The translations under genes were made by a program, and so were the position numbers. 64,000 bases of DNA from Odontesthes bonariensis (taxonomy: Eukaryota; Chordata; Actinopteri; Atheriniformes; Atherinopsidae), in NCBI RefSeq assembly GCF_027942865.1, contig NC_134521.1, forward strand, positions 22,942,449 through 23,006,448, in the 5' to 3' direction. Each line of letters starts with the position of its first letter. Positions within the stretch are counted from its first letter, which is position 1. Shown here in pieces: positions 49,601 to 59,800 of this stretch. The notes below the pieces were generated by a model. The model was not told the origin of the DNA and made no database searches. It saw only the letters and a program-made list of their open reading frames with translations.

Positions 49601-52600
49601 GAATAAAAGAGAGTGAAAAAGAGGAGCAGAGAGACAGACAGAGAGTAGCCAACATGTAAAATTGGAACAACATGAGCTCATTTCCCAATAACACGGGGTA
49701 CAGAATAGGAATGAGAGACAAAGAGTGAAAGGCAGCGATAGGGAAAGGAGGCGACAAGAAATGCAACAAGCAAGAAAGAAAGAAAGAAAAAAAGAGAGCT
49801 AAGCCCATCTACCAAAGGGAATGATGAGGCTGTTAGTGGTTTGTGAACCAGATGAGACATTTTAACCAATTTGATTGTTTGTGAAGGAAATCATTCTGAT
49901 CAAAACCCTAATTGCTGCCAACTGGTTGCCTGGCTTGTCTCTGAGTAATGCAGCCTGACGTGTTGGGGTAAGAGGAGAGTCTTTAGAGCTGGGAGGTACA
50001 GATGGGGAAGGTCGGCGCTCGCCCTCTGACTTCAAACACGGGGAAGTGTAAAAACAGACTGCTTTAGCGGCTAAAACAACTAACGACAGGATTAAAGGAA
50101 GTCCGCTAAGTGGCCATGAGACATTGCAGTTTACTTCACTCAAGTGGATAAATAAAAAATAAAAAATATTTGTAAGGCTATTTGCAGTAGAGACAAGGTA
50201 GAGCCTGATGAAGGACTTCTGGCAACAAAAACGCTAAGAATGTAGTGTAAATGGCACCTAATTTTGTTTATGGTAAATGATGGAGTTCTGTCGCTCTACA
50301 TTTTGTGCTTTTATTTTGAAGAGCACCGCTCTTCTACTGCTACTTCCTCTTATTGCTGACGCTAGACTTTCTGCTTCCGTCTCATCATAACGACAAGTGC
50401 ACGTTGGTCCAGAGTTGGTAAAAACATGAGAACACATTAATTACTTATCACATTCTGTGTTGAAACTTGTGAAAGGTATTTTATTGTGCTTCGCTCCGTG
50501 TTTTGTGTCACATGCAAAGACTGGCTGCTAGCAGACTGAGCTCAAACTTAGTGCCCTTGGAAGCAGAAGGAGGTAGGAGGAGACAAATGGTGTACAGTAT
50601 TCGTCAAAACGAGTGATTTAATTCATTTGAGACAAAATGCAAAATGCTGCCGCACGTCTTTTAACTGGCACACGTAAATATGAGCATATTTCCCCCATTT
50701 TAGCTTCACTTCACTGGCTGCCCGTACATTTTAGGAGCAGTTTTAAAATTCTTTTATTTACTTTTAAATCCCTCAATGGTCTCGCACCAGCCTACCTCTC
50801 TGAGCTGCTACAGCCCTATAAACCCTCCCGCTGTCTCAGGTCAGCTGATCAGCTGCTCCTGAGTCTACCAAAAACAAAGCAAGCTCAGAGGTGACCGTGC
50901 CTTTGCTGTGGCGGCTCCTAACCTGTGGAACAATCTGCCTTTCCACGTCAGACAGGCTTCCTCTCTGTCTGTTTTTAAATCTCATCTTAAAACGTATCTC
51001 TTCTCCCTGGCTTTTGACACGATGTGAGATGTTGAAATGTGAAATTGCTATTTTTAGTATTATTATTGTTTTAAATTTATATTGCTGTTTTGTGCCTTTT
51101 AATTTATTCTTGTATTTTATTCTTTTAAATTTTCTTTGTTTTTCTTTGTATTTTATTTCTTTTTGTACAGCACTTTGGTCAACTGATGTTGTTGTAAAGT
51201 GCTTTATAAATAAAATTGGATTGGACAAAAGGAAATAGTCATTATTATATTATTTTCAATTAGAGCTGTAACTCATAACAGCTTAAAAGGTTAATTTCAT
51301 GCAAAAATGAATTACTCCAATGAATTACAAAAATGAATTACTTAAGTAATGAATTAATTAATTATTCATTTAAGCTTAAAATGTAAACATGGTTCTATGC
51401 ATTATCTGTGAAATATGGTGCTATGGCATTTGTATTTTTTGTGTCCATTTTATAGTTTTCACGGTGTCAAAATAAGGAGAGAATTAAAGCATTTTGTGTG
51501 ATTAATCCAAGTGGGCCGCTACATGGAGTACATATCTGTGGGTGAATAATCTAATCTGAAGGTTCACTCACTAGTTTTTTTCTGGAGCTTTAAATCATAT
51601 CACACAACTTTAACAACAGGCCACACACATTCATAACTCTCTGTGTTTAAGGACTTCTTATGTTTTGAGAATCACAATGACACCGAAGCAAGTTCTACTT
51701 ACAGGGGAAGGCTGTGAGATACATTCAAATGATCTGGAAAAGCACAGTAGGCTAATTCTTGAGTTTAGAGCCTTGTTATAAAAAAACATAGTTCAAGCTG
51801 GTATTATCAATGGGCCTCATGCAACAACCGTTCGTACGAACAGATTTGTTCTTAAATCATGCGTACGAGTGATTTAAGAGAATTTGCACATTCAACAATC
51901 TATTCGTATTTTACGTTTTCTTTCAGGAACGAACAGAATTTACGAGTCATCCACACCTGTCGTAGGAGTTTCGTAAAATAGTCCGCTGTTATTCGAATCA
52001 AGTTTGCTTGACTAATGGATTGTATATTTAATTACTTTGAAGCAAACATAAATAAATATATCCATTATACCCCATAATGATGCTGACATTATTCTGTTTG
52101 AGTTAAATTATGCACTAATTGAAGGTTAATTTGACTCTGACCTTTGACAAGGTCAATGGGAAGTGTAACCGGCGGCTGACTTTCTACTTTTGGATGCCGT
52201 CAGGCTCTTGGAAGAGACCGTGTAGATATTCTTGATGAGACAGACGAATGGCTGACATCACGATTTAGATTGCCAAGGACTGTGCTGCTGCAAATATGCA
52301 GCTTGCTAGAGCTCAAACTCCAGAGAGAAACACGCCGATCAAACCCAATTCCACCACACGTCCAGGTCCTCACCACCCTTGGATTTTTGGCCACTGGAAC
52401 TTTTCAGAGGGAGATTGGAGACAGATCGGGGGTGTCCCAGTCCTCTGTGAGTCATGCGCTCCCCTTGGTCATCAAAACTCTCATCAGTTTATCACCCATG
52501 GTACATCAAATTCCCACACACCGCTGTCCAACATGTACAAATCAAGAGGGACTTTCATGCCTTGGCTGGACTGCCAAACATAATCAGAGCAATAGACTAC

Positions 52601-55600
52601 AAACATATACGCATTGAAGCACCCATGCCCCCTCATGGACCACCCAAACAAAGTGCCATCATGATGAGGCAACAACTGATTGCACGGCTTTAGTTGCCGT
52701 CATCGAGCGCCTGGCCATGGAGAGACATTTTTGGGTTTTTTTAAAGCCATTTTTTATATCAAACCTTTTCTTCTTTATTTCGGTGACATTACGAACTACA
52801 GGTGACACAGAATTAACACCACTCCTAATTGCTTCCCATTTCTTCGCTTTAGCAGGTCCCGTAATTCCACTGCTGACACTGCTAAAAATGACAGATTTTC
52901 CTTTTTGGATCTCTGAAAGCAGAACTTCAGTCTCAGAGCCCCTAAAGTTGTTCTTTTTGCGCCTTGATGCCATTCTCATGACTCAACACTCAACACTTCC
53001 TGGTACAGGAGAGAGGAAGCGCAGTCGTATATGGTATTATTTAGGATGTGGAGTATGCAAATTTACTGTGCACGTGCACTTAAATACGCACGGGTGGCAT
53101 TCATCATTTACGCAGGTCGTTCACTTTTTTCAAAGTTAAGAGCGTTTGTTGAATCTGACGTGGCGTGTTCGTACGAGACCTTCGTACGAAAAAAAGTGAG
53201 AAATTTAGAATAAAAATACGAAAATGTTCTTGCATGAGGCCCATTATTACTATACATGAAGCCCAGAATTACTATAACTTCTGGTGCAATTCATGCTAAT
53301 GATTCTTGTTTCTTTGTTTCTAGGTTTTTACAATTTCATGCAATGCATCACCATAACATGGAATGAAAAGCAATCCAAAGCATTCCTTAAAGTGCAGTTT
53401 TTAAATGGTGCATATGGCTCTCCTGATTTAACATGTATCTTATTTATTCCTGTCTGATCTAGCTGTATGGTTATGCTGCCGTTCGCACTGAAGCCCTGCA
53501 AGAAGGTTATTTGATCGAACTTGCTGGTCAGATTGGGCTGTTCTGAGTTCAGTTTGAATGTTCTCTCTGTGCCTTTGTGGGTTTTCTCCAGCTGCTCTGA
53601 TTTCCATCCACAGTCCGAACACACACATAAAAGGTAAGTTGTGATTCTAAATTGGCTGTAGGTCTGAGTGTGCATGCTTGTCCTTTTATCTGCAGTAACT
53701 GGACTGTCCAGGTTGCTCTCGCTGGGTCAGCTGGGAAAGGCTCCAGCCTCCCACAACCTGGAACAGGATGATGCGAGTATAGAGGATCGATGTGTGGATG
53801 AATGGATGTTTCTGATTGAAATATTACCTACATATTGTCTTTGGGTGGATTTGAGAAGCATCAGAAAGAGTTCCCGTTAATAACAAGCAAACGATGCACA
53901 GATTTTATGTATAGGGCACATGTCTCAGAAGCAATGTCCAGAGCCTGAACTATCCACATCTGATTAAAGCTGGATATCAAACTACTGAGTACTGACTGAA
54001 TATGTCTGATGCAATGATGTCAGTAGTGTCCGTAGTGTCCGTCCTAATTCTCGTCAAACATACCTTCAATCAAAGTACAACAACATCTAGCTGAAGACCA
54101 ACAGCTTTCCACTACAACAAAAACTAACAACAGCTTCTTCACCACAACCTTTACTGGCTGCCTGGCATCAAAATGTTCAACTACCAAAGCAGACATTAGC
54201 TCCTGTCTGTGTGCGGGTGATGTGTGGCTAATGTAATTATGATAACTGCGTTGACTGAGAGTATTATCTCAGAGTTAAGATATACCTATCAAACATTTTA
54301 TTTGCATTTGTAGCTTCAATCAAAGTCTCACCAGACATTTCAATGAGCAAATATTTTCTGCGACATCTGATGCTTTAATAGCAGTGTGTTCATCTCTGTG
54401 AACATCTCCTCATCTTCCAATAGTTGCAGCAACTGCTGAGTCACATCAACACTGCTTCCACCTAAAACAATGACCTACTACTTTGTATGTATTTATACAT
54501 AGTGTTTGCAAATGTTAAAGGGACAGTGTTGTAGAATCATACCATTCATTTAACCATTCACAGAAACCCATGTGGCAGAGCTGCATCATGGGATTTGAGT
54601 TTTCCCTGTGGACACTTCACTTGAACAGGAGAAAGTTCAGACTACCAACCCTGCAATAAGTGGATGATCTTCTATGACCAGCCTATATATAAATTACAGT
54701 GCTTATGTGAAATGTTTTATGAAAGTGACCAAAAGAAAAACCTAAATAACCTCAGAGGTCCAACATTTGCTATAAATAAGTCAGATGTAACACAAATACA
54801 CAAACCTGATTAAAGGTTTTAAAGTGCAGCTCCTTAAAGATAGCATCGCGATCCTCCACTTCCATCCACCCTGTGGCCCTGAGCTCCATCACCAGCTGGT
54901 CCCGGTCTGCAGGGGAGAGCCAATGGGAGTCTGACGACTGTAGACAACAAGGAATCCCCATTTATCGACATATCTTTTTGCACCATTCAAACCGGTGCAT
55001 TCAAACTGGCTATTTCCATTATCAATTGTGGTTCTTGGGTTTAATTTTTTTGATAATCTGTTGGTATATAATTCAATGTGCTTATTAACCCTTTACTGCA
55101 AATGTGAGACCACTGCTCTCAAGCTGTGCCTTTACTTTTAGATAACGCTGACGCAGATACCTGGATGCTATTTGTGCTGCGTCCGAAAGGCGGCAGTGTT
55201 TTTACTAAAGATCAGAAACCTACCAACGCTAGCTTAAACAAGCTGGTGCTCAGTTTTTATTTTAGTTACAGTCAGCCTGACTGGTCAGGTATTCATGTTT
55301 TTTGTCACTCTTCGGTTTTTGCCTTTTTCATTAAAAAATAAATAAGTGAACATACCAAACTTGCTTATAATTTCTAACTTGCTAAATTCGAATTAATACA
55401 CACCAAGTAGCAGCAAACGTGTGGAAAAAAACGTAATTTAAACGGAAGTCAATTAAAAAAGTTCTCACTTAACATTTTCATTATTTCTTTAAACGTCAGC
55501 TTTTCTCATCGCACGAGCTCAATGCGGCTGTCGCTAACGGTTTTCGTCTCAATCAGTGCCTGGTTTATCTAATGAGCAAACGTCGTTATAAGAGTCTAAC

Positions 55601-55786
55601 TTTCATATAGAGCGTATACAACATGCTTTTGAATGGGAATGTTAAAGGGCCGGCTGTCATCGCAGCACTCACCATTTTAGACGAGTGGCTCCTGGAGAGC
55701 GGAGGACCTCTCAGGCTGCTCAGCCGAGACAAACGGCTGCAGGGCCATGAGCTGGCCGTCCTGAGGCTAAACATTAACCCAAACAT
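36703..55786 (-). CDS. pcbd2: Pterin-4a-carbinolamine dehydratase 2 (DCoH2)
   Basis: Joined minus-strand exons 55786-55673, 54937-54806, 39527-39447 and 36798-36703 encode 140 residues (human PCBD2 is 130). The family dehydrates 4a-hydroxytetrahydrobiopterin in cofactor recycling and also serves as a dimerisation cofactor of HNF1. Core motifs are present: [53 protein letters not shown] (active-site H99-H100), then [17 protein letters not shown] (H117) and the end IALSM. All exon junctions are phase 0 GT-AG. The first 38 residues hold five arginines and no acidic residues, resembling a mitochondrial presequence. PCBD2 rather than PCBD1 is chosen from the N-terminal extension and the position next to txndc15 and pitx1. 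An oddity is Asn118 where relatives have Glu or Asp. Confidence 0.95.
36878..37240 (+). mobile_element. Rex3-like LINE 3' fragment
   Basis: Readable C-terminal fragments are [39 protein letters not shown] and [10 protein letters not shown], then a frameshifted end and a GGATCGATGGATGGA-type tail (about 37229-37243). It lies antisense in pcbd2 intron 3, only 80 bases upstream of exon 4 in pcbd2 orientation. A small internal deletion removes the segment between RRVA and RSQL. Confidence 0.85.
37245..39446. other. pcbd2 intron 3 remainder
   Basis: No exon on either strand; short frames are unremarkable. The stretch 38760-39010 has mixed composition and few low-complexity runs, and could be worth a conservation check. 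Confidence 0.5.
39447..39527 (-). CDS. pcbd2: pcbd2 exon 3 (HHPEW active-site exon)
   Basis: The acceptor CCTCTACAG and donor AGTAAG|GTAATG bound 27 codons from AFGFMSRVA through HHPEW to NVYSK, the pterin-binding histidines being His99 and His100. Confidence 0.96.
40399..41500. mobile_element. Non-autonomous TIR DNA transposon, carrier of a nested LINE
   Basis: The left end AGCCGTATTCGGAC and the reverse complement of the right end AGCCGCATTCGGAC match at 13 of 14 positions. The right subterminal part contains two related repeats of a GGTTATAGGAAC...CGAATGCGG unit. The interior is CpG-richer than its surroundings and has no transposase. The middle is interrupted by the LINE fragment at 40655-41030. 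I could not define a target duplication, so the superfamily is open. Confidence 0.65.
40655..41030 (-). mobile_element. 5'-truncated LINE ORF2 C-terminus, nested
   Basis: Minus-strand frame 41014-40727 reads [34 protein letters not shown] and [16 protein letters not shown], the conserved C-terminal end of a family of fish LINE proteins. It is followed by a 3' UTR with TCCCTCTGGGATAAATAAAG and a degenerate AATTC-type tail. The 95-codon frame has no stop. Confidence 0.75.
41501..46594. other. pcbd2 intron 2, stretch without gene or clear transposon
   Basis: No exon recognised. The interval includes the candidate regulatory block at 42300-42720 and other low-repeat segments (about 44720-45130 and 45640-45760) whose complexity is higher than typical intron. 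Confidence 0.5.
42300..42720. promoter_or_regulatory. Candidate conserved non-coding enhancer block
   Basis: A repeat-free block packed with developmental transcription factor motifs: CTAATTAAAT (about 42347-42356, homeodomain), TGTTTAC (42372-42378, forkhead), CACCTG (42403-42408, E-box), and paired TGATCAA and TAATTG motifs near 42535-42590. Composition and motif density resemble vertebrate conserved enhancers. Without an alignment this remains an inference; pitx1 would be the natural target. Confidence 0.35.
46595..46630. repeat. TTGA tetranucleotide microsatellite
   Basis: About nine tandem TTGA units after an A run. Confidence 0.9.
46725..47354. mobile_element. Young 626-bp TIR element with 37-bp perfect inverted repeats and TA duplication
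   Basis: Bases 46727-46763 and 47316-47352 are perfect inverted repeats of 37 bases beginning ATGCTGCGTGTACACCAAGA. They are flanked on both sides by TA, the probable target duplication. The interior has no transposase frame, so it moves in trans. The perfect ends imply recent insertion. Superfamily is uncertain: a TA duplication would suit a mariner-like mechanism, but a duplication reading frame shifted by one base (AT) cannot be excluded. Confidence 0.9.
47722..48030 (-). repeat. Widespread fish SINE/LINE-tail repeat, inverted
   Basis: Beginning at CCATCCATCCATTTTCTATACC, the segment carries the familiar interspersed sequence with CAATTTACAATCAACAGTTAACCTAAC and GCAAACTCCACAC blocks. Read on the minus strand, it ends in the GGATGG tail. 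Diverged and non-coding; the family name is not certain. Confidence 0.7.
48031..50625. other. pcbd2 intron 2, no gene or clear transposon
   Basis: AT-rich with purine-rich runs near 49590-49800 (GAGA/GAAA) that create open frames on the minus strand. No recognisable exon. Confidence 0.5.
50630..51233 (+). mobile_element. L2-clade LINE 3' fragment
   Basis: Readable in two frames are [29 protein letters not shown] and [19 protein letters not shown], then, after a frameshift near 50875, [17 protein letters not shown] and [19 protein letters not shown]. The 3' UTR ends in TGTAAAGTGCTTTATAAATAAAATTGGATTGGA, with the ATTGG tail. 5'-truncated and frameshifted, it is related to but distinct from the copy at 29.5-30.8 kb. 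Confidence 0.88.
51236..51810. other. pcbd2 intron 2, no feature seen
   Basis: AT-rich with ATTA/AATGAATTA repetitions around 51300-51370; nothing else recognised. Confidence 0.5.
52168..52693 (+). pseudogene. Harbinger transposase remnant (HARBI1-like)
   Basis: The reading starts upstream of any usable ATG with [19 protein letters not shown], then [37 protein letters not shown] and [19 protein letters not shown], the helix-turn-helix part. After a frameshift near 52500 it continues as [20 protein letters not shown] and HIRIEAP, where the aspartate corresponds to the first DDE catalytic residue. The remaining catalytic domain with the later acidic residues is missing, so it cannot transpose by itself. 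Confidence 0.8.
52717..52979 (-). pseudogene. Myb/SANT-like DNA-binding protein remnant of the Harbinger element
   Basis: Minus-strand frame starting [20 protein letters not shown] and continuing through a [20 protein letters not shown]-like helix to [10 protein letters not shown]. It resembles the trihelix/Myb-like partner protein that Harbinger elements encode next to the transposase. Only the N-terminal DNA-binding part remains, and a critical tryptophan near its end appears replaced (RFDIK where WQDLK-type sequence is usual). Confidence 0.7.
53545..53808 (+). repeat. Widespread fish SINE/LINE-tail repeat
   Basis: Contains the blocks GGGTTTTCTCCAGCTGCTCTGATT, CTAAATTGGCTGTAGG, CTGGGAAAGGCTCCAGCCTCC and a GGATGAATGGATG tail, the same family as the inverted copy at 47.7-48.0 kb. 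Diverged and non-coding. Confidence 0.7.
53810..54805. other. pcbd2 intron 2, part next to exon 2
   Basis: No exon or repeat recognised. Confidence 0.5.
54806..54937 (-). CDS. pcbd2: pcbd2 exon 2
   Basis: The acceptor TGTCTACAG and donor AATCAG|GTTTGT bound 44 codons with [35 protein letters not shown] and LHFKTFNQ. It corresponds to human SSGTHRLTAEERNQ through FHNFNQ. Confidence 0.96.
55673..55786 (-). CDS. pcbd2: pcbd2 exon 1 (start, predicted presequence)
   Basis: Read [20 protein letters not shown], then [10 protein letters not shown] and SRSHSSKM, ending exactly at a consensus donor (AAAATG|GTGAGTGC) in phase 0 to exon 2 (SSDSHW). It parallels the human N-terminus, which also ends in AMSSG. 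Either the first ATG or the methionine at residue 5 may start translation; the final methionine of the exon could give a cytosolic form. Confidence 0.8.
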
Positions 55787-56510
55787 AACCAGCGTTTGGT
55801 CAGCTGTGCTCGTTCTCCACTCGCTTATTTGGTTACCTGTGTGTCCTCAGCCCTGTCCCGTTCCGCCAGAGCTGTTTAGCTCACTGCCTGATTAAAATGA
55901 TTCACGTTCCAAAGGGAGTTTGCCAAACTGGCAGACCCCGATCAGGGACTGATAGACCAACCTGCTGCATGCCAGATCTCTGGTCACTGATTATCACGGA
56001 AAACAGTTATATTCACTGTTAGTTATTAAAGCCTAAATTGTGAGCAAAGACCACTTTATCTCAATTAAAGATAACTATATATAAGATGATAATTTTTCAG
56101 AAATCGTAATTCATGTGTTATGGAACTATTCTATTGGAGGGACTGTTGTCTATTGAAGCAGGGTCTCATATGCATATTATAGTATTGCATTAACAACATA
56201 ACCACATCAAAAGATAAAGCGTTTCGCAACTGTTTGCAGGTAAACGTAGTTGAATTTATTCCCTCAACAGAGTTCATCTGCTGTGTTGAGAACTGCAAAA
56301 CTCTGTTAAACGTGAATGTGTGACCAGCTTAACGTAAGCCGGTAGCCTTTGCTTCATGAGAGCCTCCTTTTTTGTACTTTGCACTCCAGGACTATAGCAT
56401 CTACTAAAACTACAGAAAACTAACTCCTCTCCAACACACCCACAGCTCTGAAATGTGATCTTAAACCCAACAAATCATTCCATTTTTAAAAGGAATCACA
56501 ACTATTCAAA
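55787..56510. other. Intergenic region between pcbd2 (5' end) and txndc15 (3' end)
   Basis: Both genes are on the minus strand, so this should contain the pcbd2 promoter. No TATA box is obvious. No further gene. Confidence 0.55.
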
Positions 56511-56513
56511 TAT

Positions 56514-56519
56514 TTTATT
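56514..56519 (-). terminator. txndc15: txndc15 polyadenylation signal
   Basis: Minus-strand AATAAA about 90 bases beyond the txndc15 stop. Confidence 0.6.
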
Positions 56520-56607
56520 TCAAACCAACATCTAAATATGAGTAAACTACAATTTTCTATGAACAGAAAATTGTTTACATCCTTCTTGATTTTCAGTCTG
56601 TGTGTTT

Positions 56608-56804
56608 TTAGTCCTGATGCTCGTGCTCCTGTCCAGGTATGAGCCAGCGGATGCTGTCTGCTCGCAGGATGGCATACACAGTAAAGCCAGTGATGAAAAG
56701 GATGGAAAAGACCAGCAGCCAGTCGATGCCCTTTACGGGGATGCTGGGGAGGGGTCCGAGGCGGTCCATATCTGTTACGTTTCTGTCAGGGCTAGCTTCA
56801 AACC
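56608..56804 (-). CDS. txndc15: txndc15 exon 6
   Basis: The acceptor ATCTGTTCCAG precedes [11 protein letters not shown], the transmembrane helix and [15 protein letters not shown], with the stop at 56610-56608. Confidence 0.96.
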
Positions 56805-59800
56805 CTGGAACAGATAGAGATTCTTAGCAAGCACGGCATGCTTAAAGAGCCTTCTTGGAATCCCTTGTTTATATTTCTAATTAGTTTTCATTGTGCTAAC
56901 TATATAAATAGTTCTTCAATTTATTGATGGCAACTGATATTTAAAATTCAATGGTACAATCTTTTTTTTACACATGAGATCATCAACTTTACTTTCAGGA
57001 TTACTACTTCCTCAAATCTGGTAACTAAGAGCAAAGAAGCAATCAAAACTACAGTAGATAAATTAGATCAGCAGCAAGTGAGAATTCCATGAGTGAACCC
57101 TAAAGTCTCCAACTAATCAAACAGATTTCTGACTGAATAGTTTATACTGTCGTCTGAAACACATAAAACTGTATGATTTAGGGCTCATATATGTACCTGT
57201 CTGGTTAGTGATGAAGGAGGTGAGTGTCTCCAGTGTTCTGTCGGTGTGGTTGAAGCGAGCCATGGGTTTGGCCCCCTGGAACAGCAGGATGTTGGGAACT
57301 GCCACAGTCCCAAATCTTGTCGAGAGGCTGGTGGAGGGGGTGGCATGACACACGAATGACAAATGTTATTGTTTCATATTCAGCTAAGTCTCTGATTGGA
57401 TGTCTTCCTTTTTTTGGTGCTTGTTATTGTAAGTGCAATTAAAAATCATACAGTTGAGAGGCCAATCTGAGTCCTTGTTCAACAAGCTTAAACATGTCGA
57501 CAAGAGCTATTAACAATTCATACTGTCCACCATTGGTATGTTTTCCTTAAAGCAGAAATTTGTTGCACTTGGTGTTAATCTGGACAAATAAATGCACATT
57601 GGGTGGGATCATCAATGTAGAACAGCACTCACAGGTACACACACATAATTAAAGAACATTCAGCACAAAACAAAATCATTGATGGATCCCTAATCAAATG
57701 AATTATCAACTGATTAAACTGCTTCTAGCACAGAGAAGGATAACCAAGCCATAGAGCACAAAGGCTTACGAAATAAGAAAATACCAGAAAAATGTGACCA
57801 TTCACCTGCTGTGCTGTGAGGCATCCAGCGCTAGGAAATGCATGCTAGGAAAAACACGAGGCAGGGCATTAAAATGAGGTGCCAGGTTGGTTGAGAACTG
57901 GCACCAGACTGTGAAGAACAGCACCACAGAACACTCTGTGCTGTTACCATTGAGGAACTCCATCAGGTCCTGAAAGAGGGGAGGAACGTGCAACAGACAG
58001 GTTTAGTTCTCTGGCTATGAAACAGAAAAACCTTGTAATTAACAGTCTATTTATTTCAATACTAAAATGACCGCCATTCAGCAAAAATTATTCTCTTAGG
58101 TATTAAGGCTTGAAGTCATTACAATTATGAACACAGTATAAACTGCCTAAAAAATTGTGCTATATCTCAGTATTAACCACAGAGACACCCCACATCTATA
58201 TAAAATAGTGCAGTCAGAGCAAAGTAGGGAACAAGATTTAATAAAAATCTGTTATGAAGATAAATTATAGCTAAAGATATTTACAGGGAATATACTTTAT
58301 TCAAAACTTGATTCTTGTTCACATTTTCTTTTCAAATCAACTGCGCTTTGTGGTGAAGTAGTTCATCTTAACCATTAAAGCTACTGTGTGTCTTTTTAAG
58401 CTCTTACAAATGCATTTCAATGAAATTTGATGAACACATCAGCCTGACAGTAAACAAGTTAATTGGTAAAATGGCTGATAATAGTTCAAAAGAGTATGTG
58501 AGTATCAGAATAAATACCAGCCAGTGTCTCCCAGAATTAAAGATTTTTAACCTTCAAAATACAGAGAGAAAAGCACATGATGCTATTAGCTAAGGATGTA
58601 AAAAAAAAAAAAAAAAAAAAGCTAAAGGAACAACCAATGAGAAATGGTGACCGTCTCAAAACTTCACCCGTTTGGTCTGTAATGAAAAAAATCAAATGCA
58701 TACGTCTACGAATACAATAGTACTCTATGGTTATAAAACTACATTTGACTTCCACAAATGTTTGTCCAATACTATATGACAGCTAGATAATATAATGGAT
58801 TTCTGATTCTTGGCTGATTTCTAAAGCAGTCAGACAACTGCACACCCCTTCCCACCGATGGGCATGTACACATTCAGGAAACTACATGAATACCTGTGAA
58901 GCATTGAGGATGTGCACAGTGAAGTTGTCCATTCCTGTGATGTTCCTCTTGTCACAGGTCACCTTGTAAGTCTTGGTGGTCTCTGTGGTGTTCTGTTCCT
59001 CAGCTGGTGGGATGTCTGTATGCACCATGTCAAGAGTTACCTGGACGTAAACACCAAAGCAGTAGTCAGCTTCTGCACTGCTCAACTCATTTCTGTGTTA
59101 GTTTCAATTTACAAAATCAGACTTCACGACGACTCAACTCAGCTTTATTTCTAGAGAGCTTTTCAAGCTGAAGTGCAACACAAAATATCACATTTTTTGC
59201 AACGTTTCTTCAATAGCAATAAGTATCTTCCTCTCCTGTCCCTGATCAATCTTCAAAAGCTTCAATTCATGTTGTTGCACCTCTGGTGACTAACCTGCTG
59301 TGATGGTTCTGGTCCCGTCTCCTCCAGTGACGTTCCGTCAGCAGCCAGAGCAGGTGAGACGCACTGAGCACTGTTCTCATCGCAAGGTGGGGAGAAGCTG
59401 GACTGGAAGTCCTTCACATTCTTGGGAAAGAGTGCCTGGATGTCTGACGGACTGATCGGCGTTTCAGTCCCCATGACAGCATCTGCGATCTCAGCTGTCT
59501 TGAACTGCCTCTTCGACAGAGAGTCCAGGTCTTCAGACTCCACGAACTTGGGATTGTTCTCCAGGTCGGACACTGTATCCTCTGACAGGATGAGCTCCGG
59601 GGACTCGTCATTCTCTGAAAAGAAAAAAAAGAAACAACACAAAAAACAAAGTGATCATTATATTAGATATTTCTTTCATGGCTGTGCCTGCATGGTCAGA
59701 CACTGAGAGAATAAAGATGAGCTTCTTTCAAAAGACTATCAGAGCCTTAAACAGTGCAATAACAATAATAACCCTGAAAGACATTAAACCCCAAAATATT

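Larger units (their letters stand above)
51811..53243 (+). mobile_element. PIF/Harbinger-type DNA transposon, degenerate
   Basis: The ends are inverted repeats: TGGGCCTCATGCAACAAC at the left and, on the other strand, TGGGCCTCATGCAAGAAC at the right. Subterminal TTCGTACGAA palindromes occur near both ends (51831-51840 and about 53169-53191). Inside are a HARBI1-like transposase fragment on the + strand and a Myb/SANT-like frame on the minus strand, the two-gene content characteristic of Harbinger elements. No clean 3-bp target duplication remains. Confidence 0.85.
39528..54805 (-). other. pcbd2 intron 2 (15.3 kb)
   Basis: A very long intron for a small enzyme gene. It holds a TIR element with a nested LINE, a 626-bp young TIR element, an L2 fragment, a Harbinger copy and two SINE/LINE-tail repeats, all listed separately. 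No host exon was recognised inside it on either strand. Confidence 0.85.
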
